From assembly GCA_016763285.1 (NCBI GenBank), contig JAESUC010000099.1:1-40941 (forward strand): a DNA stretch of 40,941 bases, read 5' to 3'. Shown here in pieces: positions 16,442 to 25,776 of the stretch. This DNA is from Pseudomonas sp. (GTDB taxonomy: Bacteria; Pseudomonadota; Gammaproteobacteria; Pseudomonadales; Pseudomonadaceae). The notes below the pieces were generated by a model, which had not been told where the DNA came from, made no database searches, and worked only from the letters and a program-made list of their open reading frames with translations. A program made the translations under genes and the position numbers. Every line of letters starts with the position of its first letter. Position 1 is the first letter of the stretch.

Positions 16442-17869
16442 TCACTGCTCCGCGCCGGCTCGGGTGCCCCCGCCCAGGGATACATAGAGCGCCACCAGAT
16501 TCTCCAGTTGCGCCCGGCGGATCTGCAACAGGGCCTGTTCCGCATCGAACAGGCTCCGTTCGGCATCAAGCACCTGGAGAAAATTGACCACGCCTTCGTC
16601 ATAGCGGACATCCGCCAGCTCGGCTATGTTGCGCAGGGTCCGGACATTGCCCTCCTGGCGCGCCAGTTGCTCGGCCAGATAGCGCCGGCCGGCCAGCGCA
16701 TCGGCGACTTCGCGGAAGGCTGCCTGGACAGTGCGCTCGTACTCCGCGACGGCGATGTTTTCCCGGGCCTCGGCCACGGTCAGATTGGCCCTGCGCCCCC
16801 CGAAATCGAATATCGGCAGACTGACGGAGGGGCCTATGCTCCAGATCCGGTTCTCGCCACTGACAAGCCCATCGAGCTCGGCGGAGGCGTAACCCGCGCT
16901 GCCGGTCAGGCTGATACGCGGGAAGAAAGCAGCGCGCGCAACACCTATGTTGGCGCGGGCGGCACGCAGGCGCTCCTCGGCAGCGATGATATCGGGTCTG
17001 CTGTACAGGAGCTGCGACGGTAGCCCGGCGGCAAGAGCCGGCTCAAGCAGCTGCCGGTTCAGCGGTAATGGCTCCGGCGGTCTGGCGTCAGGCACCGTAC
17101 CGACCAGCAGGCGCAGATAGTTGCTTTGCCGGGCGAGCAGCAGGCGGATTTCCGACAGCTGGGTCTCCGCCTGGGCAAGCAGCGCCTTGGCCTGATTGTA
17201 TTCCAGTGCCGAAGCGATACCCGCATCGAGACGAACCTTGGAGATACGCACCTCGTCGCGCCGGTTTTCTACCGTGGACAGTGCCAGTTGCAGACGCTGC
17301 TCGGCGCTCCTGATGGCCATATAGGTCGAAGCGACATCACCAATCAACGATAACTGAAAGGCCCGCTGGGCCTGGACCGTGGCGAGGTATTCGGCGCGCG
17401 CGGCCTCAGAGAGATTACGCACCCGACCCCAGAAATCGAGTTCAAAGGCGGTTACACCAACCTCAACCGAGTAGCGTTCGCTGATGCCTCCAGACAGACC
17501 ACCGGCCGCCGCAGCACCGGTACCGCCCGGAATGTTCGAGCGGCTGCGTACGGCAGCGGCATCCAGGCCGACGGTAGGATACCGCTCGGCATCGCGGACC
17601 CGATACTGGCCACGGGCTTCCTCCACGCGCAACACGGCAATGCGCATGTCTCGGTTGTACTCCAGCGCGGTCCCGATCAGCATTCGCAGGCGGGGGTCGC
17701 GGAAAAATGCCGGCCAGGTAATCTCGCTGGCCACCACAGAGCCCTGCTGCGGCTCGAGGGCGCCAGGGTAATGCTCGACGGTGGGCAACAATGGACGCCG
17801 GTGCTCGGGCGCAAGCTGGCAGCCCGCGACCCATAAGGCACCGATGGCGATCAGAAGTAGTCTAGGCAT
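16442..17869 (-). CDS. RND efflux outer-membrane factor lipoprotein (OprM/NodT family)
   Basis: The outer-membrane channel of a tripartite pump, 475 residues. The start at 17869 (MPRLLLIAIGALWVAGC) gives a lipoprotein signal with lipobox VAGC; in-frame codons up to 17917 exist but would bury it. Two outer-membrane-efflux repeats follow, with LEYNRDMRIAVLRVEEARGQYRV in the first and RAARANIGVARAAFFPRISLT in the middle, and FLQVLDAERSLFDAEQALL near the C-terminus, all typical. It overlaps the RND stop by 8 bases and is the last gene of the operon. Confidence 0.95.
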   Translation of the reverse strand: MPRLLLIAIGALWVAGCQLAPEHRRPLLPTVEHYPGALEPQQGSVVASEITWPAFFRDPRLRMLIGTALEYNRDMRIAVLRVEEARGQYRVRDAERYPTVGLDAAAVRSRSNIPGGTGAAAAGGLSGGISERYSVEVGVTAFELDFWGRVRNLSEAARAEYLATVQAQRAFQLSLIGDVASTYMAIRSAEQRLQLALSTVENRRDEVRISKVRLDAGIASALEYNQAKALLAQAETQLSEIRLLLARQSNYLRLLVGTVPDARPPEPLPLNRQLLEPALAAGLPSQLLYSRPDIIAAEERLRAARANIGVARAAFFPRISLTGSAGYASAELDGLVSGENRIWSIGPSVSLPIFDFGGRRANLTVAEARENIAVAEYERTVQAAFREVADALAGRRYLAEQLARQEGNVRTLRNIAELADVRYDEGVVNFLQVLDAERSLFDAEQALLQIRRAQLENLVALYVSLGGGTRAGAEQ

Positions 17870-20800
17870 TCTCCGCCTCCCCCTTACCGGCATCGTTCCC
17901 GGCATCCTGAGCGTCATCGTCCTGCTGGCGGCTGGGTGGTTTGCGCCGGCTCAACCAGCGTCGCACGCTCAGATAGAACAACGGGATATAGAAAAGCCCC
18001 AGCAGCGTAGCGGCCAACATGCCGCCGATCACGCCGGTCCCCACGGCAGCGCGACTCGCCGAGCCGGCGCCGCTGGAGAGAACCAGGGGCAACATGCCGA
18101 AGATGAAGGTAAGAGAAGTCATCAATACCGGGCGAAAACGCATGCGCACAGCACCCATGATGGCGTCATGGACCGACTTGCCGCGTCCCTCCTCCTCGAT
18201 CGCAAATTCCACGATGAGAATCGCATTCTTTGCCGACAGACCGATAATGGCGACCAGGCCGACGTTGAAGTACACATCTGCCGGCATATCGCGCAGCATG
18301 GCAAACAGAATGGCTCCCAAGGCCCCGAGTGGCACCACCCCCAGCACCGCAATGGGCATGGCCCAGCTCTCATAGAGCGCAGCGAGTACCATCAGGACCA
18401 CCAGCATCGACAGCCCCAACAGCAACCCCACCTGACCGGACGCCTGTTGTTCCTCGTAGGACGCTCCTGACCACTCGAAGGCAAACCCCTGCGGCAGATC
18501 CTCGGCAAGACTGGCCATCTCGTCCATGGCTTCGCCACTGGTATAGCCGGATGCGGCGTTGCCGGAAATGGTCATCGCCGGATAGCCGTTGTAACGCTGC
18601 AACTGGATCGGTCCGCGGGTCCACTCCACGGTCGAAAACGCGCCAAAGGGCACGTTGTTCCCCATCGCGTTGGGAATCTCCAGGGAGGTCACGTCTTCGG
18701 GCGTCATCCGATACTCGGACTCGGCCTGCAGCATGACCCGCAGCACCTCGCCATCCATGTTGAAGTCATTCACGTACGCACTACCGAAAGCGGTACTCAG
18801 GCTGGCGTTGACCTCGGCGATGGACAAACCCAGCGCACGGGCCTTGATGCGGTCTATGTCCACTTGCAGCTTGGGCGCCTGATCCGCACCCTCGGGACGC
18901 ACGCTTTCCAGAATCTCACTCTGACTCGCTGCTGCCAGCAACTGGTTGCGCGCCTGCAGCAAGGCCTCATAGCCCTTGTTGCCCCGATCCTCGAGCTTGA
19001 ACGTAAAGCCGCCGGCCACGCCCAGCGCCGGAATCGACGGAGGATTGAGAGCAAAGACCCGGGCTTCGCGTATCTGCGAGAAGGCCCTTGACGCCTCATT
19101 GACCAGCGCCGGCGCGCGCTGATCCCGCTCCTCCCATGGCAGCAGACGCACAAAGGCCATGCCGTGGGCCTGGCCCTGACCAAAGAAACTGAAACCGTAT
19201 ACCGCCAGGGTATGCTCGACCGCAGGGTTATCCGCAAAGAAGGCCTTAACCTGATCCATCGCCGCAGTTGTCGACTTGATCGTCGAGCCAGGCGGCGCCT
19301 GGACTACCGTCATCACCGAGCCCTGGTCCTCCTGGGGCAGAAACGCGGTAGGCATCCGAATGTAAAGAAACGCGACGAGCACCAGCAGCGCAGCGAACCC
19401 GAGCAGGAACCAGAGTGGATGGCCAAGCACGTAACCGACAGCGCCATGGTAGCGCTCGGTCGTACGCTCCATGAAACGGTTGAACGGGCTGAATATTCGC
19501 TTGCTCCAGCCTTTGCTTTCCTCCTCGTCGTTGTCCTTGCGCGGCTGCAGCAGGGTGGCGCACAGCGCCGGAGTCAGTGTCAGGGCGAGGAAGGTGGAGA
19601 TCGCCACCGCAATCGATAGCGTGACCGCGAACTGCTGGTAGATGCCGCCACTGGAGCCGGGAAAGAAAGCCAGTGGCACGAAGACCGCAATCAGCGCCAG
19701 GGTCGTGCCGACGATGGCAGCACTGACCTGCCCCATGGCTTCGACTGTCGCCTCATAGGGGCTCATCCCCTCCTCGTCGATCAGCCGCTTGACGTTCTCG
19801 GTGACCACGATCGCATCATCCACCAGGGTGCCGATCGCCAGCACCATGCCGAACAGACTCAAGAGGTTGATGGAAAAGCCTACCAGCCACAGGCCCAGAC
19901 AGGTGCCCACGAGGGCAATGGGGATCACGATGGTCGGGATCACGATGGTGCGCCAGTTCTGCAGAAACAGCAGCATCACCAGCACTACCAGCCCGATCGC
20001 CTGCACCAGCGTCAACAGCACCCGTTCGATCGAACTGGAAATGAACGGCGTGGAATCGTAGGGCACCATCCAGTCGATGTCTGCCGGAAAGGCCTCGGCC
20101 AGCTCCTCCATGCGCTGCTTCACACCCTCGGCGGTCTCGAGCGCGTTGGCGCCCGGAGCCAGCTGTACGGCGAGACCGGCATTGGGCTGGTCGTTCAGTT
20201 CACTGCGCGAGGCATAGTTCTGCGCGCCCAGCTCCACACGCGCCACGTCCTGCAGGCGCACCACCGAGCCGTCCGGTTCGGCCCGCAGTATGATCTCGCC
20301 AAACTCTTCCGGCGTGCGCAAGCGGCCTCGGGTTTCCAGCGGCGCGTGTATTTCGATCCCTTCACTCAGCGGCAGATCGCCCAGGGCGCCGCCTGCGGCC
20401 TGGCTGTTCTGCGCACGCACCGCCGCCAGCACGTCACTGGCGGCCAGGCCGAAACTGGCCAGGCGGTCGGGATTGAACCAGATGCGCATGGCATAGGGCG
20501 TGTAGAACTCGCGGATATCGCCCACACCCTGGACGCGGCGTAGTTCGTTGACGACGTTGGTGGTTGCGTAGTGACCGAGCTCCAGACTGCTCATGTCGCC
20601 GCTTTCCGAAAGCATGGAAATGATCAGCAGAAAGTTGGAGGAGGCCTGGAACACCCTGATTCCCTGACGCCTTACCTCCTCCGGCAGGCGTGGCTCGACC
20701 CGGCTCAGCAGGTTCTGAACTTCCATTTGCGCCACGTCGATATCGGTGCCCGGCTGCAGCACCAGCTCGATCGAGGCCGTCCCGTTGGATCGGCTGGTGG

Positions 20801-21041
20801 AGTCCATGTACAGGTAACCGTCGACCCCGTTGAGCTCCTCCTCGATCACCTGGGTCACATTGGCTTCCAGAACCGAGGCATCGGCTCCCGGGTAGGTCAC
20901 ACTGATGTTCAGCGATGGCGGGGCAATGGTGGGATACTGTTCGATCGGCAGTGCGCGCAGGGCGATAAAACCACCCAGCAGCAGGCCTAGCGCCAGTACC
21001 CAGGCAAAGACCGGCCGCCGGATGAAAAATGTCGACGTCAC
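17862..21041 (-). CDS. RND multidrug efflux inner-membrane transporter (HAE1, AcrB/MexB-like)
   Basis: Proton-driven drug exporter of 1059 residues, full length for the HAE1 family. MTSTFFIRRPVFAWVLALGL is the standard first membrane helix; the relay aspartates Asp408 and Asp409 lie in GTLVDDAIVVTENV in TM4, and GLSAKNAILIVEFA carries the relay Lys. The two large periplasmic loops and 12 membrane segments are intact. The C-terminal tail is hydrophilic (RRKPPSRQQDDDAQDAG). It overlaps the membrane-fusion gene by 4 bases and the outer-membrane factor by 8, so the three are one operon. Substrate range cannot be predicted. Confidence 0.97.
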   Translation of the reverse strand: MTSTFFIRRPVFAWVLALGLLLGGFIALRALPIEQYPTIAPPSLNISVTYPGADASVLEANVTQVIEEELNGVDGYLYMDSTSRSNGTASIELVLQPGTDIDVAQMEVQNLLSRVEPRLPEEVRRQGIRVFQASSNFLLIISMLSESGDMSSLELGHYATTNVVNELRRVQGVGDIREFYTPYAMRIWFNPDRLASFGLAASDVLAAVRAQNSQAAGGALGDLPLSEGIEIHAPLETRGRLRTPEEFGEIILRAEPDGSVVRLQDVARVELGAQNYASRSELNDQPNAGLAVQLAPGANALETAEGVKQRMEELAEAFPADIDWMVPYDSTPFISSSIERVLLTLVQAIGLVVLVMLLFLQNWRTIVIPTIVIPIALVGTCLGLWLVGFSINLLSLFGMVLAIGTLVDDAIVVTENVKRLIDEEGMSPYEATVEAMGQVSAAIVGTTLALIAVFVPLAFFPGSSGGIYQQFAVTLSIAVAISTFLALTLTPALCATLLQPRKDNDEEESKGWSKRIFSPFNRFMERTTERYHGAVGYVLGHPLWFLLGFAALLVLVAFLYIRMPTAFLPQEDQGSVMTVVQAPPGSTIKSTTAAMDQVKAFFADNPAVEHTLAVYGFSFFGQGQAHGMAFVRLLPWEERDQRAPALVNEASRAFSQIREARVFALNPPSIPALGVAGGFTFKLEDRGNKGYEALLQARNQLLAAASQSEILESVRPEGADQAPKLQVDIDRIKARALGLSIAEVNASLSTAFGSAYVNDFNMDGEVLRVMLQAESEYRMTPEDVTSLEIPNAMGNNVPFGAFSTVEWTRGPIQLQRYNGYPAMTISGNAASGYTSGEAMDEMASLAEDLPQGFAFEWSGASYEEQQASGQVGLLLGLSMLVVLMVLAALYESWAMPIAVLGVVPLGALGAILFAMLRDMPADVYFNVGLVAIIGLSAKNAILIVEFAIEEEGRGKSVHDAIMGAVRMRFRPVLMTSLTFIFGMLPLVLSSGAGSASRAAVGTGVIGGMLAATLLGLFYIPLFYLSVRRWLSRRKPPSRQQDDDAQDAGNDAGKGEAENA

Positions 21042-22198
21042 GGTGCAGCCTCACCGCCGGCTTGCTGCTCCTGCTTCTTGTCCCGGGCCTGCACCGTTTG
21101 CACCTGGGTCCCGCTGCGCAAGTCCTGCCAGCCACTGACAATGACCTGCTCACCGGACTCGAGGCCATCGAGCACCACCCAGTTTCCGTCACGCATGCTG
21201 CCCACCTCGATATTGCGCGAGCTGGCAGCGCCATCCTCACCTACCACCATGACGCTGGCACCCTGGTCCTGCATGATCACTGCCCGCTGCGGAATGACCA
21301 GCGCATCGGTCAGATCCCCGGCGCTGATCCGTGCCCTGACAAACATGCCGGGTAGCAGGATCTCGTCGGGATTGGGCACCTGCGCCCGGGCCTGCACGGT
21401 ACCGGTGGAGCGCTCAATCGACATGGCGCGAAAATCGACATAGCCGGTGTGCGGATATTCCTCGCCGTTTTCCAGTGTCAAAGCCACGGGGATCTTCTGG
21501 TTGCTGGCAAACTCGAGTTCACCGGTGGCTATCTGCTCGCGAAGGCGCAGCAGATCGGAGCTCGATTGCGAGAAGGTGACATACACCGGATCGACCTGTT
21601 CGACCCGTGTCAGCAAGGTACCTTCTGCGGCCCGTACCAGCGCGCCGACGGTGACCTCCGCGCGCCCTGCTATACCGTCGATGGGCGTTTCCACACTGGT
21701 ATATCCGAGGTTGAGTTCGACCGACTGGACTTCGGCTTCGGCCAGCTCGACATCAGCCCGCGCCGTGCGCAAGCGCGCCTGGGCGGTATCAAACTCCTGC
21801 TGACTGATCGCCTGTTTCTCGACCAGCCCCTGGTAACGCTCGACATCCTGCGCCGCGTTCTCGGCGGTGGCCCGTGCACGCGCCAGCCGTGCCTGCGCCG
21901 CCTCCAGATTGGCGCGCATTTCCCGCGGATCGATCTGGAACAGCTGCTCTCCGGCCTCCACCGGCGTGCCTTCCTCGTACAGACGTTCCTGCACGATGCC
22001 GTCAACACGGGCACGAATCTCTGCTATCCGAAACGCCTGTACACGGCCGGGCAGCTCGATGATATTGGGCACGGACTGTCGCTCGGGGGTGGTCACTTCG
22101 ACCGTTGGCGGTGGCCGGGAATCCTGCGCCTGCTGTTCACCACAGGCGACCAGGGCGAGCAGAGCGGCGACCACGAACGCACGCTGGAAAAAGCCCAT
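21038..22198 (-). CDS. RND efflux periplasmic adaptor (membrane fusion protein, AcrA/MexA-like)
   Basis: Connects the RND pump to the outer-membrane channel. The 386-residue product has a lipoprotein signal with lipobox LVAC (Cys19), a beta-barrel/lipoyl region (ELPGRVQAFRIAEIRARVDG), an alpha-helical hairpin rich in Ala, Glu and Gln (about 95-160) and the second lipoyl half (LNLGYTSVETPIDGIAGRA). It leads the operon; the next gene upstream, encoding a YqaA-type protein, lies 89 bases away. No TetR or MarR repressor gene accompanies it, unlike many mex/acr loci. Confidence 0.95.
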   Translation of the reverse strand: MGFFQRAFVVAALLALVACGEQQAQDSRPPPTVEVTTPERQSVPNIIELPGRVQAFRIAEIRARVDGIVQERLYEEGTPVEAGEQLFQIDPREMRANLEAAQARLARARATAENAAQDVERYQGLVEKQAISQQEFDTAQARLRTARADVELAEAEVQSVELNLGYTSVETPIDGIAGRAEVTVGALVRAAEGTLLTRVEQVDPVYVTFSQSSSDLLRLREQIATGELEFASNQKIPVALTLENGEEYPHTGYVDFRAMSIERSTGTVQARAQVPNPDEILLPGMFVRARISAGDLTDALVIPQRAVIMQDQGASVMVVGEDGAASSRNIEVGSMRDGNWVVLDGLESGEQVIVSGWQDLRSGTQVQTVQARDKKQEQQAGGEAAP

Positions 22199-22223
22199 CT
22201 CTCGATCCTTTTCAGCTTGGACA

Positions 22224-22244
22224 GCGGCGGCCTCTTGCCGCCGC
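22224..22244. other. GC-rich hairpin in the leader of the efflux operon
   Basis: GCGGCGGC (22224-22231) and GCCGCCGC (22237-22244) form a perfect 8-bp stem with loop CTCTT, 26 bases before the adaptor start codon and downstream of the YqaA-type gene on the same strand. No T-run follows, so it may be a weak terminator for the upstream gene or a leader structure affecting the efflux mRNA. Confidence 0.5.
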
Positions 22245-22287
22245 CTTACCCCCTTCTCGACCGCATTGCGTCAGGCAGGTTCCGCGC

Positions 22288-22875
22288 TCAGCGGAAAGCG
22301 AACCAGAGCCAGACCGCTGCCAGCACCAGCAAGGCGATACCGATCTGCCGCGAATATCGGCGCCAGAGCCCAAGTGCCGCGTCTCCGGCAAAATGCACCA
22401 GCAGCGCCAGACCGAAATAACGCAGCGACCGCGATAATGTAACGGCAAGTAAGAACAGGACGAACGAATAGCCCACGGCCCCTGCCGCGAGCATCGCGAT
22501 CTGCAGGGGCGTTGGCGTCACACCCACGGCAACGATTGCGCTAAAGCCGTTCTCCCGCACCTGCTGGGCAAAACTCTCATAGGAGTCGGCGCTACCAGCG
22601 AGACCGATCAGCGTATCGCCCCATTGATCCATTACCAGGACCCCGAGCCAGTAGCCTATTGCCGCCGCCGTGATATTACCGGCGAGGGCCACGGTGGCGA
22701 TGGTCCAGCGGCGTTCCGGATGGCTGAGCATCCAGGGGATGAGAATGGTCTCGATCGGGATGGGTACGATCAACGTCTCGGCCATCGAGAGTGCGAACAG
22801 CAGGGGTAACGCAAAGGACGAGCATTCCAGGCGGTCCAGCCAGGTCTTGGCCGATAGTTGTTTACTGTGGGGCAT
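22288..22875 (-). CDS. YqaA-type VTT/DedA-superfamily membrane protein
   Basis: A 195-residue integral membrane protein with four or five hydrophobic segments. The region SMAETLIVPIPIETILIPWML and the later GVTPTPLQIAMLAAGA (re-entrant Pro-containing loops) are typical of the VTT/SNARE-associated group that includes YqaA and DedA. DedA proteins are implicated in lipid-carrier recycling and membrane energetics, but YqaA itself has no firm function. It is on the strand of the efflux operon and of the upstream SDR gene (87-base gap) and may be independently transcribed. Confidence 0.83.
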   Translation of the reverse strand: MPHSKQLSAKTWLDRLECSSFALPLLFALSMAETLIVPIPIETILIPWMLSHPERRWTIATVALAGNITAAAIGYWLGVLVMDQWGDTLIGLAGSADSYESFAQQVRENGFSAIVAVGVTPTPLQIAMLAAGAVGYSFVLFLLAVTLSRSLRYFGLALLVHFAGDAALGLWRRYSRQIGIALLVLAAVWLWFAFR

Positions 22876-22962
22876 CAGGCTAGATCACTTTTTCCGGATG
22901 TCAGGAGAGTCTGGCCTGCAATGGCAAGCCAGGGAGATGACTGTTGGATGGTAGCGGACAGA

Positions 22963-23769
22963 TCAGCCCCCTTCACGGAAGCTGGGATACAGGACCATGC
23001 CGCCGTCGATAAACAGCGTGGTGCCCACAACATAATCCGACTCATCGGAAACCAGCCAAAGCGCGGCCCGGGCCACGTCCTCCGGCTCGCCTACACGGCC
23101 ATAGGGAATGAGCTCCAGCAGTTCCCGGCGCGCCTCCTCACTGTCCCAGGCCTCGGTATTGATGGGGGTCTTGATGGCTCCCGGCGCGATGGCGTTGATG
23201 CGTATCTTCTCCGGCGCCAGCTCCTGGGCCATGGTCTGCATCAATAATTTCAGCCCGCCCTTGGCCGCCGCATAATTGGCATGACCGGCCCAGGGAATCG
23301 CCTGATGCACCGAGCTGGTGAACAGTATCTTGCCCAGCGCCCGGGAGCGCTGCGTATCCAGTCCCTGCCGGCGAAACTGTTCGACCGCTGCCTTGGCGCA
23401 AAGAAATTGTCCGGTCAGATTGACGTCAATCACCTTGCGCCAGTCTTCCAGGGACATGGCGGTAAAGGCTGCGTCGCTCTGAACTCCGGCATTGGCAATC
23501 AGGATATCGATCCCACCCAGCTTCTCCATGGCCTGCGCGAACAGGGTCTCGCAGCCCTCCTCGGTACTCACATCGCCCTGGACGGCATAGGCCGTGCCGC
23601 CATCACGACGGATGTCCTCGACCATCTGCCGGGCTTCCTGATCATCGGACAGATAGTTGACGATGACCGCAGCGCCTGCCCTGGCGAATGCGCAGGCTGT
23701 CGCCTGACCGATACCCGAACTGGCTCCGGTGATCAGGGCCCGTTGCCCTGTCAGGGTGAGACCGGACAT
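22963..23769 (-). CDS. Glucose-1-dehydrogenase-like short-chain dehydrogenase
   Basis: An NAD(P)-dependent SDR of 268 residues. Cofactor motif TGASSGIGQ (about 14-22), NAG (93-95), catalytic Ser153, Tyr166 and Lys170 (SSVHQAIPW, NYAAAKGG). The specific segments SSVHxxIPW, PGAIKTPIN and the C-terminal GGMVLYPSF closely match Bacillus-type glucose 1-dehydrogenase, so that activity is the best guess. The start at 23769 has AGGAGAG upstream; the frame continues further upstream but without SDR-like sequence. It is divergent from a GH15 glycosidase, which could supply its glucose. Confidence 0.88.
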   Translation of the reverse strand: MSGLTLTGQRALITGASSGIGQATACAFARAGAAVIVNYLSDDQEARQMVEDIRRDGGTAYAVQGDVSTEEGCETLFAQAMEKLGGIDILIANAGVQSDAAFTAMSLEDWRKVIDVNLTGQFLCAKAAVEQFRRQGLDTQRSRALGKILFTSSVHQAIPWAGHANYAAAKGGLKLLMQTMAQELAPEKIRINAIAPGAIKTPINTEAWDSEEARRELLELIPYGRVGEPEDVARAALWLVSDESDYVVGTTLFIDGGMVLYPSFREGG

Positions 23770-23910
23770 GACTGCTCTCCTGTGCTGGGATTCAAAAGCT
23801 GTGTGGGTTAGTACCCCACGGGGCCCAATTAGTTGCGTGAAACTTTGCCTCCCGGAACCAGTCGACTGGAGATCGAAACCGATGCAGCAGGATCCGCAGA
23901 AGGAGCCCGG

Positions 23911-25776
23911 ATGGCAGAACCCGACACTGCATGCGCAGCCGATCCGCACTGGCCGCGAATTGACGACTACGGTCTGATTGGTGATTGCCGGACCGCCGCC
24001 CTGGTCGGACGCAACGGCGCGGTCGAATGGTGGTGCCTGCCTCACTTTTCGGGTCCGTCCTTTTTTGCCGCGCTGCTGGACCGCGAACGGGGCGGGCATT
24101 TCACCGTGCGCCCGGCCTGCCCGGCTACCCCTGAGCGCAGCTATGTTGCCGACAGCAACGTTCTACAGACCCGCTTTGCTCTGCAGGCATCTGCGCAGCC
24201 TGCCGAGCTCAGACTGACCGATGCCATGACCATCCCCGATCCGTTGGAACAGCCTCAGCTGGTTGCACAACGTGAACTCTTGCGCCGGGTTGAGGCGGTA
24301 GGGGCCGATGTGCCCCTGGAAATCACCTACGCTCCGCGACCCGACTACGCCCGCGCCAAGGTCCGCCTGCACCGCTACGGCAAGCTCGGCTGGGCCTGCG
24401 TATTCCGCGACCACCTGCTGCTATTGCACACCGACATTCCCCTCGAGCTGTCTGACGATGGCTGCAGTCTTTTCGGTAACTGGGTGCTGCCCGCAGGCGA
24501 GACCCGCTACCTGTCAGCCACCTACGTGAAAAATGACATAGCGGTGATCATGCCCCTGGGAATCCATGCCGCCCGCCGGATGCAGGCGACGGTAGAGTGG
24601 TGGCAACAGTGGTCACGCCATTGCGATTACCACGGCCCCTACCGCGAAGCCGTGGTACGCAGTGCGCTGACGGCCAAGCTGCTGACCTACTGCCTGTCGG
24701 GTGCGCTGATTGCAGCGCCAACCGCCTCCCTTCCCGAGGATCCCGGTGGCGAGCGCAACTGGGATTACCGTTATTGCTGGCTACGCGACGCCTCGCTGAC
24801 GGTCGACGCCTTTCTCGATCTCGGCTATCGGGCCGAAGCGGACGCCTTCATGGGCTGGTTGCTGCACGCGACCGCTCTGACGCTGCCCACCCTGCAGGTC
24901 CTCTATGACGTGCACGGCGAGGCTCGGGTTCCGGAAGTGGAGCTGACTCATCTGAGCGGCTACCGCGACTCCCGCCCCGTACGCATCGGCAACGGCGCCT
25001 GGAATCAGCGGCAGCTTGATATCTATGGCAGCGTCATCCTGGCCGCCACAAGCTACTCGAGGCGCGGTGGCAGAATCAGTCGGGACGGTTTTCGGATGCT
25101 GGTCAGACTCGGCAAGAAGGTATGCACGGAGTGGCGACAGCCCGATTCGAGCCTCTGGGAGATTCGCGGCGAGCCGCGGCACCACACCCACTCGAAGGTC
25201 ATGTGCTGGGCTGCCCTGGATTGCCTGCTGACAATGGCCGAACAGGGCGCAGTCAGCGTGCCGCAAAGACGCTTCGAAACAGAGCGTGCCGCAATCGCGC
25301 AAGCCATCGAAACCGAGGGCTTCTGCCCCAGAGTCAACAGCTACGTGGCCACATTCGATTCAAGCCTGGCCGACGCCAGTCTGTTCCTGCTGCCGCGCCT
25401 GCGGTATCTGTCGGCCGGAGATCCTCGCATGCTGGGGACGTTGCGCTTTCTGAATGCCCGCCTGTCGCGCGGTGCTCTGGTGTACCGCTATCGGGACGCC
25501 TTCGACAGGCTGCCGGGCCGGGAACATCCATTCGGTATTTGCAGCTTCTGGGCAGTGGATGCGCTGGCCCGGTCCGGGCAACTCGACGAGGCAACAGAGC
25601 GATTCGAGCAACTGCTGGGTTATGCCAACGATCTGGGGCTGTATGGCGAAGAAATCGACGCCACCACCGGGCAGGCCATTGGCAACTTCCCACAGAGCTT
25701 CAGTCATGTCGGCCTGATTACCGCGGCACTGTCGCTGCAGCGCGCGCTGGATGATAGACGGGAGGACAGTGCATGA
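23911..25776 (+). CDS. Glycoside hydrolase family 15 protein (glucoamylase/trehalase-like)
   Basis: A 621-residue cytoplasmic enzyme (no signal peptide). The N-terminal beta-sandwich starts IDDYGLIGDCRTAALVGRNG, typical of bacterial GH15. The catalytic (alpha/alpha)6 domain has NWDYRYCWLRDAS (284-295), the presumed general acid Glu417 in SSLWEIRGE and the presumed base in YGEEIDATTG (580-581), followed by GNFPQSFSHVGLI. GH15 members of this kind hydrolyse glucans or trehalose to glucose; the substrate here is undetermined. ATG 23911 has AAGGAG just upstream; the frame is open further upstream. It overlaps the next membrane-protein gene by 4 bases and is divergent from a glucose-dehydrogenase-like gene. 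Confidence 0.9.
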   Translation: MAEPDTACAADPHWPRIDDYGLIGDCRTAALVGRNGAVEWWCLPHFSGPSFFAALLDRERGGHFTVRPACPATPERSYVADSNVLQTRFALQASAQPAELRLTDAMTIPDPLEQPQLVAQRELLRRVEAVGADVPLEITYAPRPDYARAKVRLHRYGKLGWACVFRDHLLLLHTDIPLELSDDGCSLFGNWVLPAGETRYLSATYVKNDIAVIMPLGIHAARRMQATVEWWQQWSRHCDYHGPYREAVVRSALTAKLLTYCLSGALIAAPTASLPEDPGGERNWDYRYCWLRDASLTVDAFLDLGYRAEADAFMGWLLHATALTLPTLQVLYDVHGEARVPEVELTHLSGYRDSRPVRIGNGAWNQRQLDIYGSVILAATSYSRRGGRISRDGFRMLVRLGKKVCTEWRQPDSSLWEIRGEPRHHTHSKVMCWAALDCLLTMAEQGAVSVPQRRFETERAAIAQAIETEGFCPRVNSYVATFDSSLADASLFLLPRLRYLSAGDPRMLGTLRFLNARLSRGALVYRYRDAFDRLPGREHPFGICSFWAVDALARSGQLDEATERFEQLLGYANDLGLYGEEIDATTGQAIGNFPQSFSHVGLITAALSLQRALDDRREDSA

